Below are positions 1 through 7,273 of a stretch of 24,309 nucleotides of DNA, piece by piece. Within the stretch, counting starts at the first letter, position 1; each line of letters starts with the position of its first letter. A program made the position numbers and the translations under genes. Source of the stretch: a virus; IMG/VR virus record IMGVR_UViG_3300025120_007855, positions 1 to 24,309 of that record; one strand, written 5' to 3'. The notes below the pieces were generated by a model, which saw nothing but the letters and a program-made list of their open reading frames with translations, was not told the DNA's origin and searched no databases.

Positions 1-28
1 CTAGATATTTACTTGTCTATATGAACAA

Positions 29-394
29 TCAGAAGTTGTACTTGACGCCCAACTTACCACCAACACCGAAGTCATCATCGTCTTCTGCAGTCAGGAAGGA
101 CATCTCACCGTAGACGCCAACAGCGTCAGAGACGGGGATGCCAACGCCTGCTTTACCAGAGAACTGAGTGTCAGTCTCTTGTCCGTCAACAGCGACGATT
201 GCAGGGCCGCCCTGAACGTAATAAGAAGCAGCACCAGCAGTGCCTTCGTAGCCTACGTGAAGATCTGTCGTGGCAGAAGTGTAATCATCGCCAACCCAAC
301 CAGCATTGGTTTCTACGTTGACGTAAGGGCCTGCAAGGGCAGCGCCTGCGGAAGTGAACAGAGCAGCAGTGGCTGCGAATACAGATTTAAACAT
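29..394 (-). CDS. Secreted porin-like outer-membrane beta-barrel protein
   Basis: A 121-aa protein with a clear Sec signal peptide: a Lys near the N-terminus, a hydrophobic Ala-rich core and an A-x-A site at residues 19-21, giving a mature start at G22. The mature part alternates polar and hydrophobic residues in Gly-rich strands (GPYVNVE, DLHVGYEG, SYYVQGGPA, GVGIPVS, VGVYGEMSF, GGKLGVKYNF) and ends in Phe, the usual signal for outer-membrane beta-barrel assembly. About 100 mature residues would make a small barrel of about eight strands. I recall similar short porin-like proteins in T4-like cyanophages, but the function is unknown; it may alter the host outer membrane or be a structural protein. 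The ATG at 394 follows AAAAGG in a long leader, and a late promoter lies about 120 nt upstream. The gene is visibly richer in G+C than the carbohydrate block before it. Confidence 0.85.
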   Translation of the reverse strand: MFKSVFAATAALFTSAGAALAGPYVNVETNAGWVGDDYTSATTDLHVGYEGTAGAASYYVQGGPAIVAVDGQETDTQFSGKAGVGIPVSDAVGVYGEMSFLTAEDDDDFGVGGKLGVKYNF

Positions 395-511
395 TTAAAA
401 ATACCTTTTAGTTACTTGCGGAATGGTTACCCGCAGATGAATGAGACATCGACTAGTCTCGTGTTATGAATGCCCCTTGTTACTTTAATTACTGAAAGAC
501 AAAAGGTTAAG
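395..511 (-). promoter_or_regulatory. Structured 5' leader of the porin-like gene
   Basis: About 115 nt separate the late promoter from the ATG. Two short inverted repeats lie in it: GAGAC (443-447) with GTCTC (456-460), and TGCGG (417-421) with CCGCA (431-435), each with a loop of 8 to 9 nt. An AAAAGG ribosome-binding site lies about 9 nt before the ATG. No ORF is supported here. Confidence 0.45.
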
Positions 512-545
512 TATTTATACTACTAGAAGTCTTGTAGTATGTCAA
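512..545 (-). promoter_or_regulatory. Late promoter TATAAATA overlapping a sigma-70-like TTGACA/TAGTAT pair
   Basis: On the minus strand TATAAATA (519-512) is the exact T4 late promoter consensus. Directly upstream TTGACA (545-540) is followed after 17 nt by TAGTAT (522-517), a 4/6 match to the sigma-70 -10 box. The pair starts right after the stop codon of the last glycosyltransferase gene and faces the porin-like gene. The late element is strong evidence; the sigma-70 reading is weaker. Confidence 0.7.
517..540 (-). repeat. Inverted repeat overlapping the late promoter
   Basis: ATACTAC (517-523) and GTAGTAT (534-540) form a 7-bp stem, with possible further pairing inside the 10-nt loop after one mismatch. 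On the minus strand the 3' arm overlaps the first bases of TATAAATA. It could be an operator, an RNA hairpin closing the upstream operon, or chance in AT-rich DNA. No U-run follows it, so it is not a classical terminator. Confidence 0.5.
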
Positions 546-1385
546 CTAGGTGGGGGTTTCCGCATCTTGTGCTTCTTGTGCAGATTGTGCGGCGGAGTTT
601 TCTGTAATCCTACCTAAGTAAGGATCATAATCCATTTGTTCACGAATATTCATTCGAGCGCCATTAGTAATCCAATATTCTGATTGTGCTTTGTAGTTAC
701 CTACATGAAAAGCGCCAACATGTTCAGGATGAATACTAGAACCCAAATCTGTCTTAAAAAGAAACAGTGGAATTGAATACGTGTTACCTGAATTGTAGAT
801 TAGATCATCTGCAACAGGACGCGGTTTAACCCCATTATCGAGTTTATATTTTTCTCCGCGCACATGGAAGTCTATCAGTTTTTGTGCGTGGCGTCTAGTG
901 ATCATGTAGCAAGCGGTAGAGAAATCGTTTACAAACCGCTTGTGAATTTTAACATGAATATCACCAGTACAAATAATCGCAAGTTGAATTACATCCCAAT
1001 CATATGGAGCATACGCAGCAAAGTCTTCCCAAGTAAAGTTCCAACAATTGACTGTTTCAAGACTACAATCATCCTCCATGATAATAGCATAAGGACTATC
1101 AGAGGTTTCTAGAAAACGTCTGAGTGCCTTCAGGTGAGACGTTGTGCAACCTATCTCACCTGATGTCATCATGTCAGGGTATGCCCCTTTAATGACGTGT
1201 CCAAGATCATCTTCCCTACCATCGTATGCAGAGATACGTTCATAGTTATCAATCTCCCAATACTTGAATTGATCCTCCATATACTGACGCCTATCAGTTT
1301 GATCATCAAGGTTCAGATAATAGATAGGGCCAAAGTTTCGCATCTTGAATGCGGACTTATTTTTATCAGCAGTGGCAAAAGTCAT
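546..1385 (-). CDS. Glycosyltransferase family 25 (LPS/procollagen galactosyltransferase type)
   Basis: A 279-aa GT-A fold transferase of the GT25 family, which moves galactose or similar sugars to LPS cores or, in eukaryotes, to hydroxylysine of collagen. Visible motifs are the N-terminal YYLNLDDQTDRR (22-33), the family signature GEIGCTTSHLKALR (76-89), the metal-binding acidic cluster IIMEDDCSL with E104-D106, and a later ADDLIY. The family usually retains a nucleotide-sugar at the EDD motif. The first residues up to about 16 look non-conserved. It is the last gene of the carbohydrate block; its ATG overlaps the stop of the dehydrogenase gene by one base (TGATG). The C-terminal 20 residues are Ala/Glu/Gln-rich and probably disordered. 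Donor and acceptor cannot be read from sequence. Confidence 0.88.
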   Translation of the reverse strand: MTFATADKNKSAFKMRNFGPIYYLNLDDQTDRRQYMEDQFKYWEIDNYERISAYDGREDDLGHVIKGAYPDMMTSGEIGCTTSHLKALRRFLETSDSPYAIIMEDDCSLETVNCWNFTWEDFAAYAPYDWDVIQLAIICTGDIHVKIHKRFVNDFSTACYMITRRHAQKLIDFHVRGEKYKLDNGVKPRPVADDLIYNSGNTYSIPLFLFKTDLGSSIHPEHVGAFHVGNYKAQSEYWITNGARMNIREQMDYDPYLGRITENSAAQSAQEAQDAETPT

Positions 1386-2521
1386 CAGATCTCAACTTTA
1401 AATACGTCTTCTTTAGGTTCTCCAAACTTTACTCTATCATAATATTGATCATATAGAGTATCTTTGACACGATTCAAGATAGTTTCGTTATCATTGATGT
1501 AAACTGTATACCCCTGTTCTAAAAGAGACTTACACAGTTTAAACTGTTGACTCTCAGTCAAGATATCAGTTCCTTTTTTATATGCAACATAATCAAAGTA
1601 GAAAGGATGATTCTCATGGTTCTTACAAATAAGCAAGTCCAGTAAGAATTGATTATGAGTATCGTTGAAGCTATCAGTTGTAGATCCTAAGTTGTATTCA
1701 ACACCTAGACTCTTTGCATAGGCAGCGAAAGCACGATTATCTCTAGGAAGACAAGGGCCACCGAAACCATATCCAAACTTCAGATACTTATTACCCACTC
1801 GACTGTCTGCACCAATAGCACTAAGCACAGTATCAATCTCATCCTCCATGCCGTCTAGAGTCAGCACCTGCCCCATCATGTTAGCGTAACTGATCTTAGT
1901 TGTAAGATAGCAGTTCGTGGCGATCTTAACTACTTCAGCAGCAGTTCTAGACATCAAACTAATATGAGGAGGAGTTACTTGAATTTTATGATACAATTCG
2001 GACAATGAATTATATGTTTTACTCCATTTTCCGCCAATCAAAACCATGTCAGCGTTCTGCAGATCTTTAATAATAGATCCTTGAGCAATGAACTCAGGAT
2101 TATAGAAAGTCTCCCATCCAACTGATTCTAGTTTTTCTTGGAACATCTCACAATCACCAGGATTAGTAGTGCATCCAACGATAAAATTCTTGTTCTTTAC
2201 ACCAGATTTAGTGATATCATCAACTACTCTCCACACAGCACTAACATCATAGTCACCGCTAGGTAAAGAAGGAGTTGATACCAACGTGTAGATGATATCA
2301 CACTCTCTGATTACTTTTTGATTACTAGTTGTGGCAGAAAAATTCTGAGCACGACTCAGATATTCTTGAACCTCAGGTTCATTAGTATTGATCCTCTTTT
2401 CTGTAAGATTCGCGACATAATCTTCTCTGACATCAGAGACTAATACATCATATCCTGCCTGCTCACAAAGTAATGCGAAACAAATACCAAGTCGTCCCGC
2501 ACCAATTACACCAATTTTCAT
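1385..2521 (-). CDS. ugd: UDP-glucose/GDP-mannose 6-dehydrogenase family protein
   Basis: A 378-aa member of the UDP-glucose/GDP-mannose dehydrogenase family, which oxidises the C6 alcohol of a nucleotide-sugar to the uronic acid with two NAD+. The N-terminal Rossmann motif is KIGVIGAGRLG (2-12). The catalytic residues seem present: NPEFIAQGS with E143, the AAEVVKIATN helix with K199 and N203, and the thiohemiacetal cysteine C257 in GFGGPCLPRD. The usual STVPPG motif reads TTNPGD (118-123), a small departure. UDP-glucose to UDP-glucuronate is the most common reaction of the family, but UDP-GlcNAc or GDP-mannose cannot be excluded. The C-terminal domain (about 300-378) is shorter and more divergent than in bacterial enzymes. 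The ATG overlaps the nadE stop by 4 nt (ATGA). Confidence 0.88.
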   Translation of the reverse strand: MKIGVIGAGRLGICFALLCEQAGYDVLVSDVREDYVANLTEKRINTNEPEVQEYLSRAQNFSATTSNQKVIRECDIIYTLVSTPSLPSGDYDVSAVWRVVDDITKSGVKNKNFIVGCTTNPGDCEMFQEKLESVGWETFYNPEFIAQGSIIKDLQNADMVLIGGKWSKTYNSLSELYHKIQVTPPHISLMSRTAAEVVKIATNCYLTTKISYANMMGQVLTLDGMEDEIDTVLSAIGADSRVGNKYLKFGYGFGGPCLPRDNRAFAAYAKSLGVEYNLGSTTDSFNDTHNQFLLDLLICKNHENHPFYFDYVAYKKGTDILTESQQFKLCKSLLEQGYTVYINDNETILNRVKDTLYDQYYDRVKFGEPKEDVFKVEI

Positions 2522-3357
2522 AGTTTAAATGTAGGAATAGAGATCATTTTATGTTCGTTCTGACGGTGGAACTTTCCATACTGCTTAATAGCAGTCTTCT
2601 GTTGAGAGGTAAGTTCATTACCCATCCATTGATTAAGAGATTCTGGATTTTCATGATTGTTAAAGATTTTACTCTCCATCACCCACTCTAAATCCTCATA
2701 GGATGCACCAATCTGGGTTTCATCAGTTCTACTATCGTCCCACAGTCCATCTGTAGGAGCAGCATCGATAATACGCTGATCGACACAAAGGTGTCTACCA
2801 AGTTCCCTTACTTCAGTTTTGTATAAATCAGCAATGGGCGCAATATCAACACCACCGTCACCATATTTAGTGTAGAATCCGATACCATAATCTTCAACTT
2901 TGTTGCCAGTTCCAACGACAATACCGCCAACAGATCCTGCAACTTGATACAGAGTCACCATACGGAGACGTGATTTAGTATTAGCGTTGGCAAGGTTATT
3001 GGAAGTAAAAGTTCCTTTCTCACCACCATGTGCATCAGTCCACCAATCGATAGACTTCAACAACTGATCATATGTAGATGAAAGTTCAACATTTTGAACG
3101 TTAACATTATCATAGGTTTCTTTCAAAAATGTTGCGTGAGCATTAGAAAGAATTGTATTATCCATTTTTGATGCTAAAGGCATCGTCAATGCAAATGTGG
3201 GAATACCAGTCCTAGCACAAAGAGTAGAAACAACAGCAGAATCAATACCACCAGAGACACCGACAACCAATGCTTTGATGAAATTATTATCAGCGTATTC
3301 ACGAATCCAAGAAACAATTCTAGATTCTAATTCAGAGTAATCTTTAATTTTATTCAT
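2518..3357 (-). CDS. nadE: Ammonia-dependent NAD+ synthetase
   Basis: A 279-aa NadE-family protein that would amidate nicotinic acid adenine dinucleotide to NAD+ with ATP and ammonia, the last step of NAD+ synthesis. The PP-loop VSGGIDSA lies at 34-41, NTKSRLRM at 126-133, GTGNKVEDYG at 149-158, and the signature running from KYGDGG through IAPIADLYKTEV at 164-183, followed by PTDGLW (201-206) and DETQIG. These cover ATP binding, deamido-NAD binding and the catalytic loop. There is no glutaminase domain, so it is the short ammonia-dependent form. I chose the ATG at 3357, which overlaps the upstream stop as ATGA, over a TTG four codons earlier. Its place among glycosyltransferases is odd. It may feed NAD+ to the sugar dehydrogenase and SDR enzymes, counter NAD-depleting defence, or act on another substrate. 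Confidence 0.9.
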   Translation of the reverse strand: MNKIKDYSELESRIVSWIREYADNNFIKALVVGVSGGIDSAVVSTLCARTGIPTFALTMPLASKMDNTILSNAHATFLKETYDNVNVQNVELSSTYDQLLKSIDWWTDAHGGEKGTFTSNNLANANTKSRLRMVTLYQVAGSVGGIVVGTGNKVEDYGIGFYTKYGDGGVDIAPIADLYKTEVRELGRHLCVDQRIIDAAPTDGLWDDSRTDETQIGASYEDLEWVMESKIFNNHENPESLNQWMGNELTSQQKTAIKQYGKFHRQNEHKMISIPTFKL

Positions 3358-4217
3358 AAAATAATCCAATCAGGGCAATAGAGATCCGTAGTGTCTTTAT
3401 CTGCAAACGCAGTCCCGAACCAGTTTTTCGGAGCAATAACTTTTTTGTTAGGGTTTGACTGTAACCAGGCACCCCACCAACTCATACTACTATTAGCAAT
3501 AATAGCATGAGAACACAAAGACATCAAGCATAAATCAGCATATGGTGTTAAAGAACCATCGGCATATTTATCCACAGGTTCAGAAATTAAGAATCGATCT
3601 CCAGAGAAAAACTCTTGCTCTTTCACCCAATCAATAGAATCAGAGAATACAAACACGGGTTGATTATCATCAAATTGTGCAAGAGCGTTTTCATAATATT
3701 CAATAGTCTGAGGTGGATGCATCGATGAACACTGAGTATAACTCCATTTAAATCCACGGGCATCCGTTAGATTAGGATCACCACGTCGAACATGAAGCAT
3801 AATAGGTTCCTGATCCACATAAGGACTCATGATTTCTTTGCATGGCATCAAGTGTTCATCATGAAAAGTATACTCCCTCCTAATGATATCTTCTACATTC
3901 TTAAAGTATTTTTCAGATTGAAAAAATCCATGCAAACTAACGTTATCAAGACAACTTTTAACAAGATGTTCATCATAATGAAAATGTTTCTCTTGGTTAA
4001 ACTCGCCCGTACCTAGCATACCTAGATGGTTATCATCAACATCCTCCATCCTAAAACAATAGTGAAGACTGTAGTTCTCTCCAGTCGAACTTACAGCATT
4101 ATACGGAGGAATGCACCAGTCATATCCATGTGTTGCAGCAATACCACGCAGTGCTGCATACTCAAACATTTGATTACCTAGTCTTCCTAGATTTCCAAGA
4201 TGATTAAACGCTAGCAT
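3354..4217 (-). CDS. GT11 alpha-1,2-fucosyltransferase-like glycosyltransferase
   Basis: A 287-aa GT-B transferase of family 11, which moves fucose from GDP-fucose to the 2-OH of a galactose-type acceptor. The N-terminal motif GRLGNQMFEYAALRG (11-25), the donor-binding HVRRGD (142-147) and the C-terminal ANSSMSWWGAWL (241-252) are all intact, as is the HGFFQSEKYF motif near 96-105. It is a clear paralogue of the gene at 5757-6566, sharing the order and spacing of these motifs. It overlaps the next gene by 4 nt and its upstream neighbour by 14 nt. GT11 enzymes can accept GDP-L-galactose because it differs from GDP-fucose only at C6, which matters because a GDP-mannose 3,5-epimerase is encoded in the same operon. 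No signal peptide or membrane segment is visible. Confidence 0.9.
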   Translation of the reverse strand: MLAFNHLGNLGRLGNQMFEYAALRGIAATHGYDWCIPPYNAVSSTGENYSLHYCFRMEDVDDNHLGMLGTGEFNQEKHFHYDEHLVKSCLDNVSLHGFFQSEKYFKNVEDIIRREYTFHDEHLMPCKEIMSPYVDQEPIMLHVRRGDPNLTDARGFKWSYTQCSSMHPPQTIEYYENALAQFDDNQPVFVFSDSIDWVKEQEFFSGDRFLISEPVDKYADGSLTPYADLCLMSLCSHAIIANSSMSWWGAWLQSNPNKKVIAPKNWFGTAFADKDTTDLYCPDWIIL

Positions 4218-5016
4218 ATTTCTCTAGATACTTTTGATTAGAATAATACTCCATAAGATCCTTTTTGTCCATCCTACATATCTTTTCCCACTCATTCATA
4301 TTATCATCCATGTGTGGATTGGTAAACCAGGAGTTATCACCTCTAGCATGTTCCAGATGATAAACAACATCATGGACTCTACCCACCTTATATCCAAGCG
4401 TAGTAAATCTAAAATATCTTTCCTTGTCTTCTGGAGCATAGGCACGGAAATTTTCATTCTCCATACCACCCTCAATATAAACACTACGTCTAAAAAATTG
4501 AGCCCATCCAAAGTCAGACGTATGGTTATTAGAAACTCTATCTAGAGCGTTGTAATCATTGCCATCAAGAAATTCTGAAACAGTTTTATCTTCAGCGTTC
4601 ACCTGTCTCTGATACATTCCACTACCATAAGGATAAACCACATCATATGTTCCGTTTATAATATCTTCATAGGCAGTCACATAAGAGTTAATGGGTAGGA
4701 TAACATCACAGTCATAGTTCACCACAATCTCTGTTTCTGCTTCCATTATCATTTCATTCAGAACTCTCTGACGATGAAATAGAGGTTCATCACTCTCTTC
4801 AAAAATATGATTGATATTCACATTATCAAAAAAACTTTCTAGTTGAGGAAGTGCTCTCTCTAGAAAAACAGAAGTCTTGTCAACTTCCTTAATAAGGATA
4901 TTAGTATTGAAGTTGTTCAAAAGAAATGCAACTGAAGTAATTACATTCCTAAGTCTATCCTCCGATTCAATACGGATAGGGATAATAAACGTCGCTTGTT
5001 TTAAATCAATCTTCAT
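4204..5016 (-). CDS. GT-A glycosyltransferase with galactosyltransferase-type C-terminal domain
   Basis: A 270-aa GT2-like transferase. The N-terminal half has the beta-strand opening ATFIIPIRIE and a DxD-type metal site in VVNYDCDVILP (D102-D104). The C-terminal half has the Glyco_transf_7C pattern: DFGWAQFFRRSVYIEGG (169-185), then YAPEDKERYFRF (193-204) and YHLEHARGDNSW (219-230), in which the E-D acidic pair is the expected catalytic region. The donor is probably a UDP-hexose or UDP-HexNAc, but this is not determined. I use the ATG at 5016 (MKIDLKQ), overlapping the upstream stop by 11 nt; the longer reading frame would start on a TTG at 5037 with a 32-nt overlap, unlike its neighbours. 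Confidence 0.82.
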   Translation of the reverse strand: MKIDLKQATFIIPIRIESEDRLRNVITSVAFLLNNFNTNILIKEVDKTSVFLERALPQLESFFDNVNINHIFEESDEPLFHRQRVLNEMIMEAETEIVVNYDCDVILPINSYVTAYEDIINGTYDVVYPYGSGMYQRQVNAEDKTVSEFLDGNDYNALDRVSNNHTSDFGWAQFFRRSVYIEGGMENENFRAYAPEDKERYFRFTTLGYKVGRVHDVVYHLEHARGDNSWFTNPHMDDNMNEWEKICRMDKKDLMEYYSNQKYLEKYASV

Positions 5017-5764
5017 CTGGATACTTCCTGGTGTCAAAATATTCTGAGTGCTTCCTAACGATGTGTCCCAATTCTTGTTTATTTACCAACCAAGTTCTAG
5101 ACGAATCAGAAATGGTAGCGTCATAGTAAACGTTAGCAGCACTCATTCTGCCGTCATGCTCTCTGTTTGCGATCAACACATCATCAAGCATCTTTGGCAT
5201 ACCATGAATCCAACGCATTCTGTGATACAGTTCGGTATCGATGAGAAGTTTCATCTTTCCATCCATACCCTCATAAACACCGTTGAGAAATGCAGTACAT
5301 GATGGACTTCCAAGAAGGTTATCCCCTTCTATCATTCTAGGTGTCCACATAGGAGCACAATCTCTGTGAGTTTCTACACCATCTGTGGTGTGAGTGAATC
5401 CATGAATCAACCATTTAGCGCCATCTTGGAATGCATCAAAGATTTTTTGTAATGCATTATCATCAACAAACATGTCATCCTGATAGATTAGTTTGATGAT
5501 TCTACCCTCTGCATTTTCAATCGCACAATCAGTATTTGGTGCCTGATATCCACGTCCATTAGGGTTTTTAATGTAGGTAATATCAAAATCATAATGACAA
5601 TGACGACACCACTCCATGATCACATCGTCCACACTATGATCAGAGATTACAACATCAAAGTCTTGAAATGTTTGATGTGCAAGTGAGTCAAACAACTCTC
5701 CTAGAAACTCTACTCCCCTACCTTTATATTCGTAAGTGGGAATGCATACACTAATTTCAGACAT
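5006..5764 (-). CDS. Family 2 glycosyltransferase
   Basis: A 252-aa GT-A transferase. It opens with the typical GT2 strand ISVCIPTYEYKG (4-15), followed by LFDSLAHQTFQDFDVVISDHS (the nucleotide-binding S-D region, 34-53), a GRGYQAPNTD segment (70-79) that matches the loop binding the donor, and a DxD-like IYQDDMFV with D96-D97. The remaining half has no signature that fixes the sugar. It is a soluble protein without the C-terminal membrane helices of undecaprenyl-linked GT2 enzymes. The ATG overlaps the stop of the preceding GT11 gene by 8 nt, and the gene end overlaps the start of the next GT. It likely adds one residue of the glycan; donor and linkage are unknown. Confidence 0.85.
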   Translation of the reverse strand: MSEISVCIPTYEYKGRGVEFLGELFDSLAHQTFQDFDVVISDHSVDDVIMEWCRHCHYDFDITYIKNPNGRGYQAPNTDCAIENAEGRIIKLIYQDDMFVDDNALQKIFDAFQDGAKWLIHGFTHTTDGVETHRDCAPMWTPRMIEGDNLLGSPSCTAFLNGVYEGMDGKMKLLIDTELYHRMRWIHGMPKMLDDVLIANREHDGRMSAANVYYDATISDSSRTWLVNKQELGHIVRKHSEYFDTRKYPDED

Positions 5765-6566
5765 CTAGATACTCCCAACGATCAACGTAAATATCTGTAG
5801 GATCTTCACCATCAGGGCCGAACCAAAGTTTAGGCCCAATCACATTATCATGTCCTGCGAGCCATGCTCCCCACCAAGAAAAGGTGGAGTTAGCCATGAT
5901 GTTGTAGTTGCACATGGACATGAGGCACATATCATGTATGTTGTCACTCTCAGAGATAAAGAAACGATCAGATTCAAAGAATGAGTGTCCGAACGCCCAC
6001 GATGGATCATCCGTGAATACAAACACAGGGATATCTTTCGGCAGTCGTCCAAGTGCTTCTTCATAATAAGAGATTGGTAGGACTGGATGGAAAGTTGGTT
6101 TGACGAGATGATCAGTTCGTCGTACATGGAGAGCGATTGCTTCGGTATATCCTTCATCAATTACAATTTCTTTCCAAATTTCTTTACAGAGTTTTTGAAC
6201 TTCAGGTTTAAAAGTAAAGTCTTCACGAATCTCATTCGTGATGTCAACAAAATATTTCTCTGATTGAAAATATCCATAGAGATTTACATTGTGATCACAG
6301 TTTTCAAATAAATTAGAATCAAATCGAAAACTTGTTTCCTTCCGATAGGGTGCATTCAACACACCAATGTTCTTAGCACCTATCATATTAAATGCCATGA
6401 AGAGTTTGTGTTGATTCTCTTCATCAGTAAACTCATTGTCAGTTTTAGGCCCATCAGGAATGATGAAGTCAACCTCCTGATTATATGCAATACCTCTAGT
6501 TGCTGCATATTGAAACATCTGGTTACCAAACCTACCGTTCGTACCAATATGATTTTGTCCAATCAT
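5757..6566 (-). CDS. GT11 alpha-1,2-fucosyltransferase-like glycosyltransferase
   Basis: A 269-aa GT11 family enzyme, paralogous to the gene at 3354-4217. Motifs in order: GRFGNQMFQYAATRG (11-25), LYGYFQSEKYF (96-106), HVRRTD (147-152) and ANSTFSWWGAWL (225-236). In the donor-binding motif the usual HVRRGD carries Thr in place of Gly, which is a change at a well-conserved position; the two arginines are kept. The reaction would be transfer of fucose or a fucose-like L-sugar from its GDP derivative. Start ATG at 6566 overlaps the preceding DUF5672 stop by 4 nt (ATGA). Pairing with its paralogue suggests a local duplication followed by separation by two GT-A genes. Confidence 0.9.
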   Translation of the reverse strand: MIGQNHIGTNGRFGNQMFQYAATRGIAYNQEVDFIIPDGPKTDNEFTDEENQHKLFMAFNMIGAKNIGVLNAPYRKETSFRFDSNLFENCDHNVNLYGYFQSEKYFVDITNEIREDFTFKPEVQKLCKEIWKEIVIDEGYTEAIALHVRRTDHLVKPTFHPVLPISYYEEALGRLPKDIPVFVFTDDPSWAFGHSFFESDRFFISESDNIHDMCLMSMCNYNIMANSTFSWWGAWLAGHDNVIGPKLWFGPDGEDPTDIYVDRWEYLDV

Positions 6567-7273
6567 CCTAATTCAACTCCTGGGGGTAAGCGATAATGAA
6601 ATCCAAATGGGGTAATGCCTTCTGCTTCAGGAACTCTGGTTTCTTGTGAGAACCTAACTGCGACATCAACAGGTGCATATTTACATCCCTGTTCTACAAA
6701 GATGTGACGATTATGAACACAGACATTACCATCTTCATGATAGTTTACCACACCTTCAGGCATCCAATAGAAGTCACTGTTGTTTGTTTCCCATGGTACT
6801 TCTACTTTAGTTGGAACCTCTAGAAACTTCTTACTTCGGAAAGAAAATCCACCGTTGCCAACTCTATGATGATTGCCAAAAGGATCGATGTATGCGTCCT
6901 CTACAAGCGCCCAGGGAGCACCAATATAATCATATTCTAACCAAGTATCATCCCACTTGTCAGGGAATAATACAAACCCATCTGGTTGAACGAGGAGACA
7001 ATGAGAAGTGTCAACATGTTCATGCAGATGGTAGATTACATAATAGTTGTAATCATTATAGTTTTTAATATCACGAACAGAAGTTTCCATCGTGACACCT
7101 TCTTTCACAAGATCTGGATTTTTGTTAATCTGTTCTTGTGTGGTAATAAGTTTGACAGCACCATAATTAATGCCAGACATACTAGTAAAGACACCATTAA
7201 GAGTACCTGATAAATCATCTGTGGTGTCTACAGATATCAGAGTAACATCAGGTAGATTAATTTTTGGCATCAT
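6563..7273 (-). CDS. DUF5672 family putative glycosyltransferase
   Basis: A 236-aa protein of the DUF5672 family, thought to be glycosyltransferases from their fold and gene context but without a known reaction. The family pattern is seen in HCLLVQPDGFVLFPDKWDD (91-109), EYDYIGAPW (113-121), the Gly-rich RVGNGGFSFRSKKFLE (137-152), an ED-type acidic motif near 180 (NYHEDGNVCV), and the C-terminal PFGFHY (222-227). The QPDG and EYDYIGAPW segments resemble GT-A donor sites. Start is ambiguous between adjacent ATG codons at 7273 and 7270; the first overlaps the upstream stop by 4 nt. In cyanophages and bacteria this family commonly appears beside GT11 and GT25 genes, as here. Confidence 0.8.
   Translation of the reverse strand: MMPKINLPDVTLISVDTTDDLSGTLNGVFTSMSGINYGAVKLITTQEQINKNPDLVKEGVTMETSVRDIKNYNDYNYYVIYHLHEHVDTSHCLLVQPDGFVLFPDKWDDTWLEYDYIGAPWALVEDAYIDPFGNHHRVGNGGFSFRSKKFLEVPTKVEVPWETNNSDFYWMPEGVVNYHEDGNVCVHNRHIFVEQGCKYAPVDVAVRFSQETRVPEAEGITPFGFHYRLPPGVELG

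Noticed and set aside
1-28. GTAAATA near the left edge as a late promoter for a gene beyond the window
   Set aside because: Only the TAAATA core is present and its target gene is not visible.
179-469. Plus-strand ORF of 96 codons over the porin-like gene
   Set aside because: It lies opposite the strongly supported porin-like gene and its leader, the protein has no family features, and all other genes are on the minus strand.
3357-3369. TTG start for nadE four codons upstream
   Set aside because: The ATG at 3357 makes a clean 4-nt ATGA overlap like many neighbours, and family alignment does not need the extra residues.
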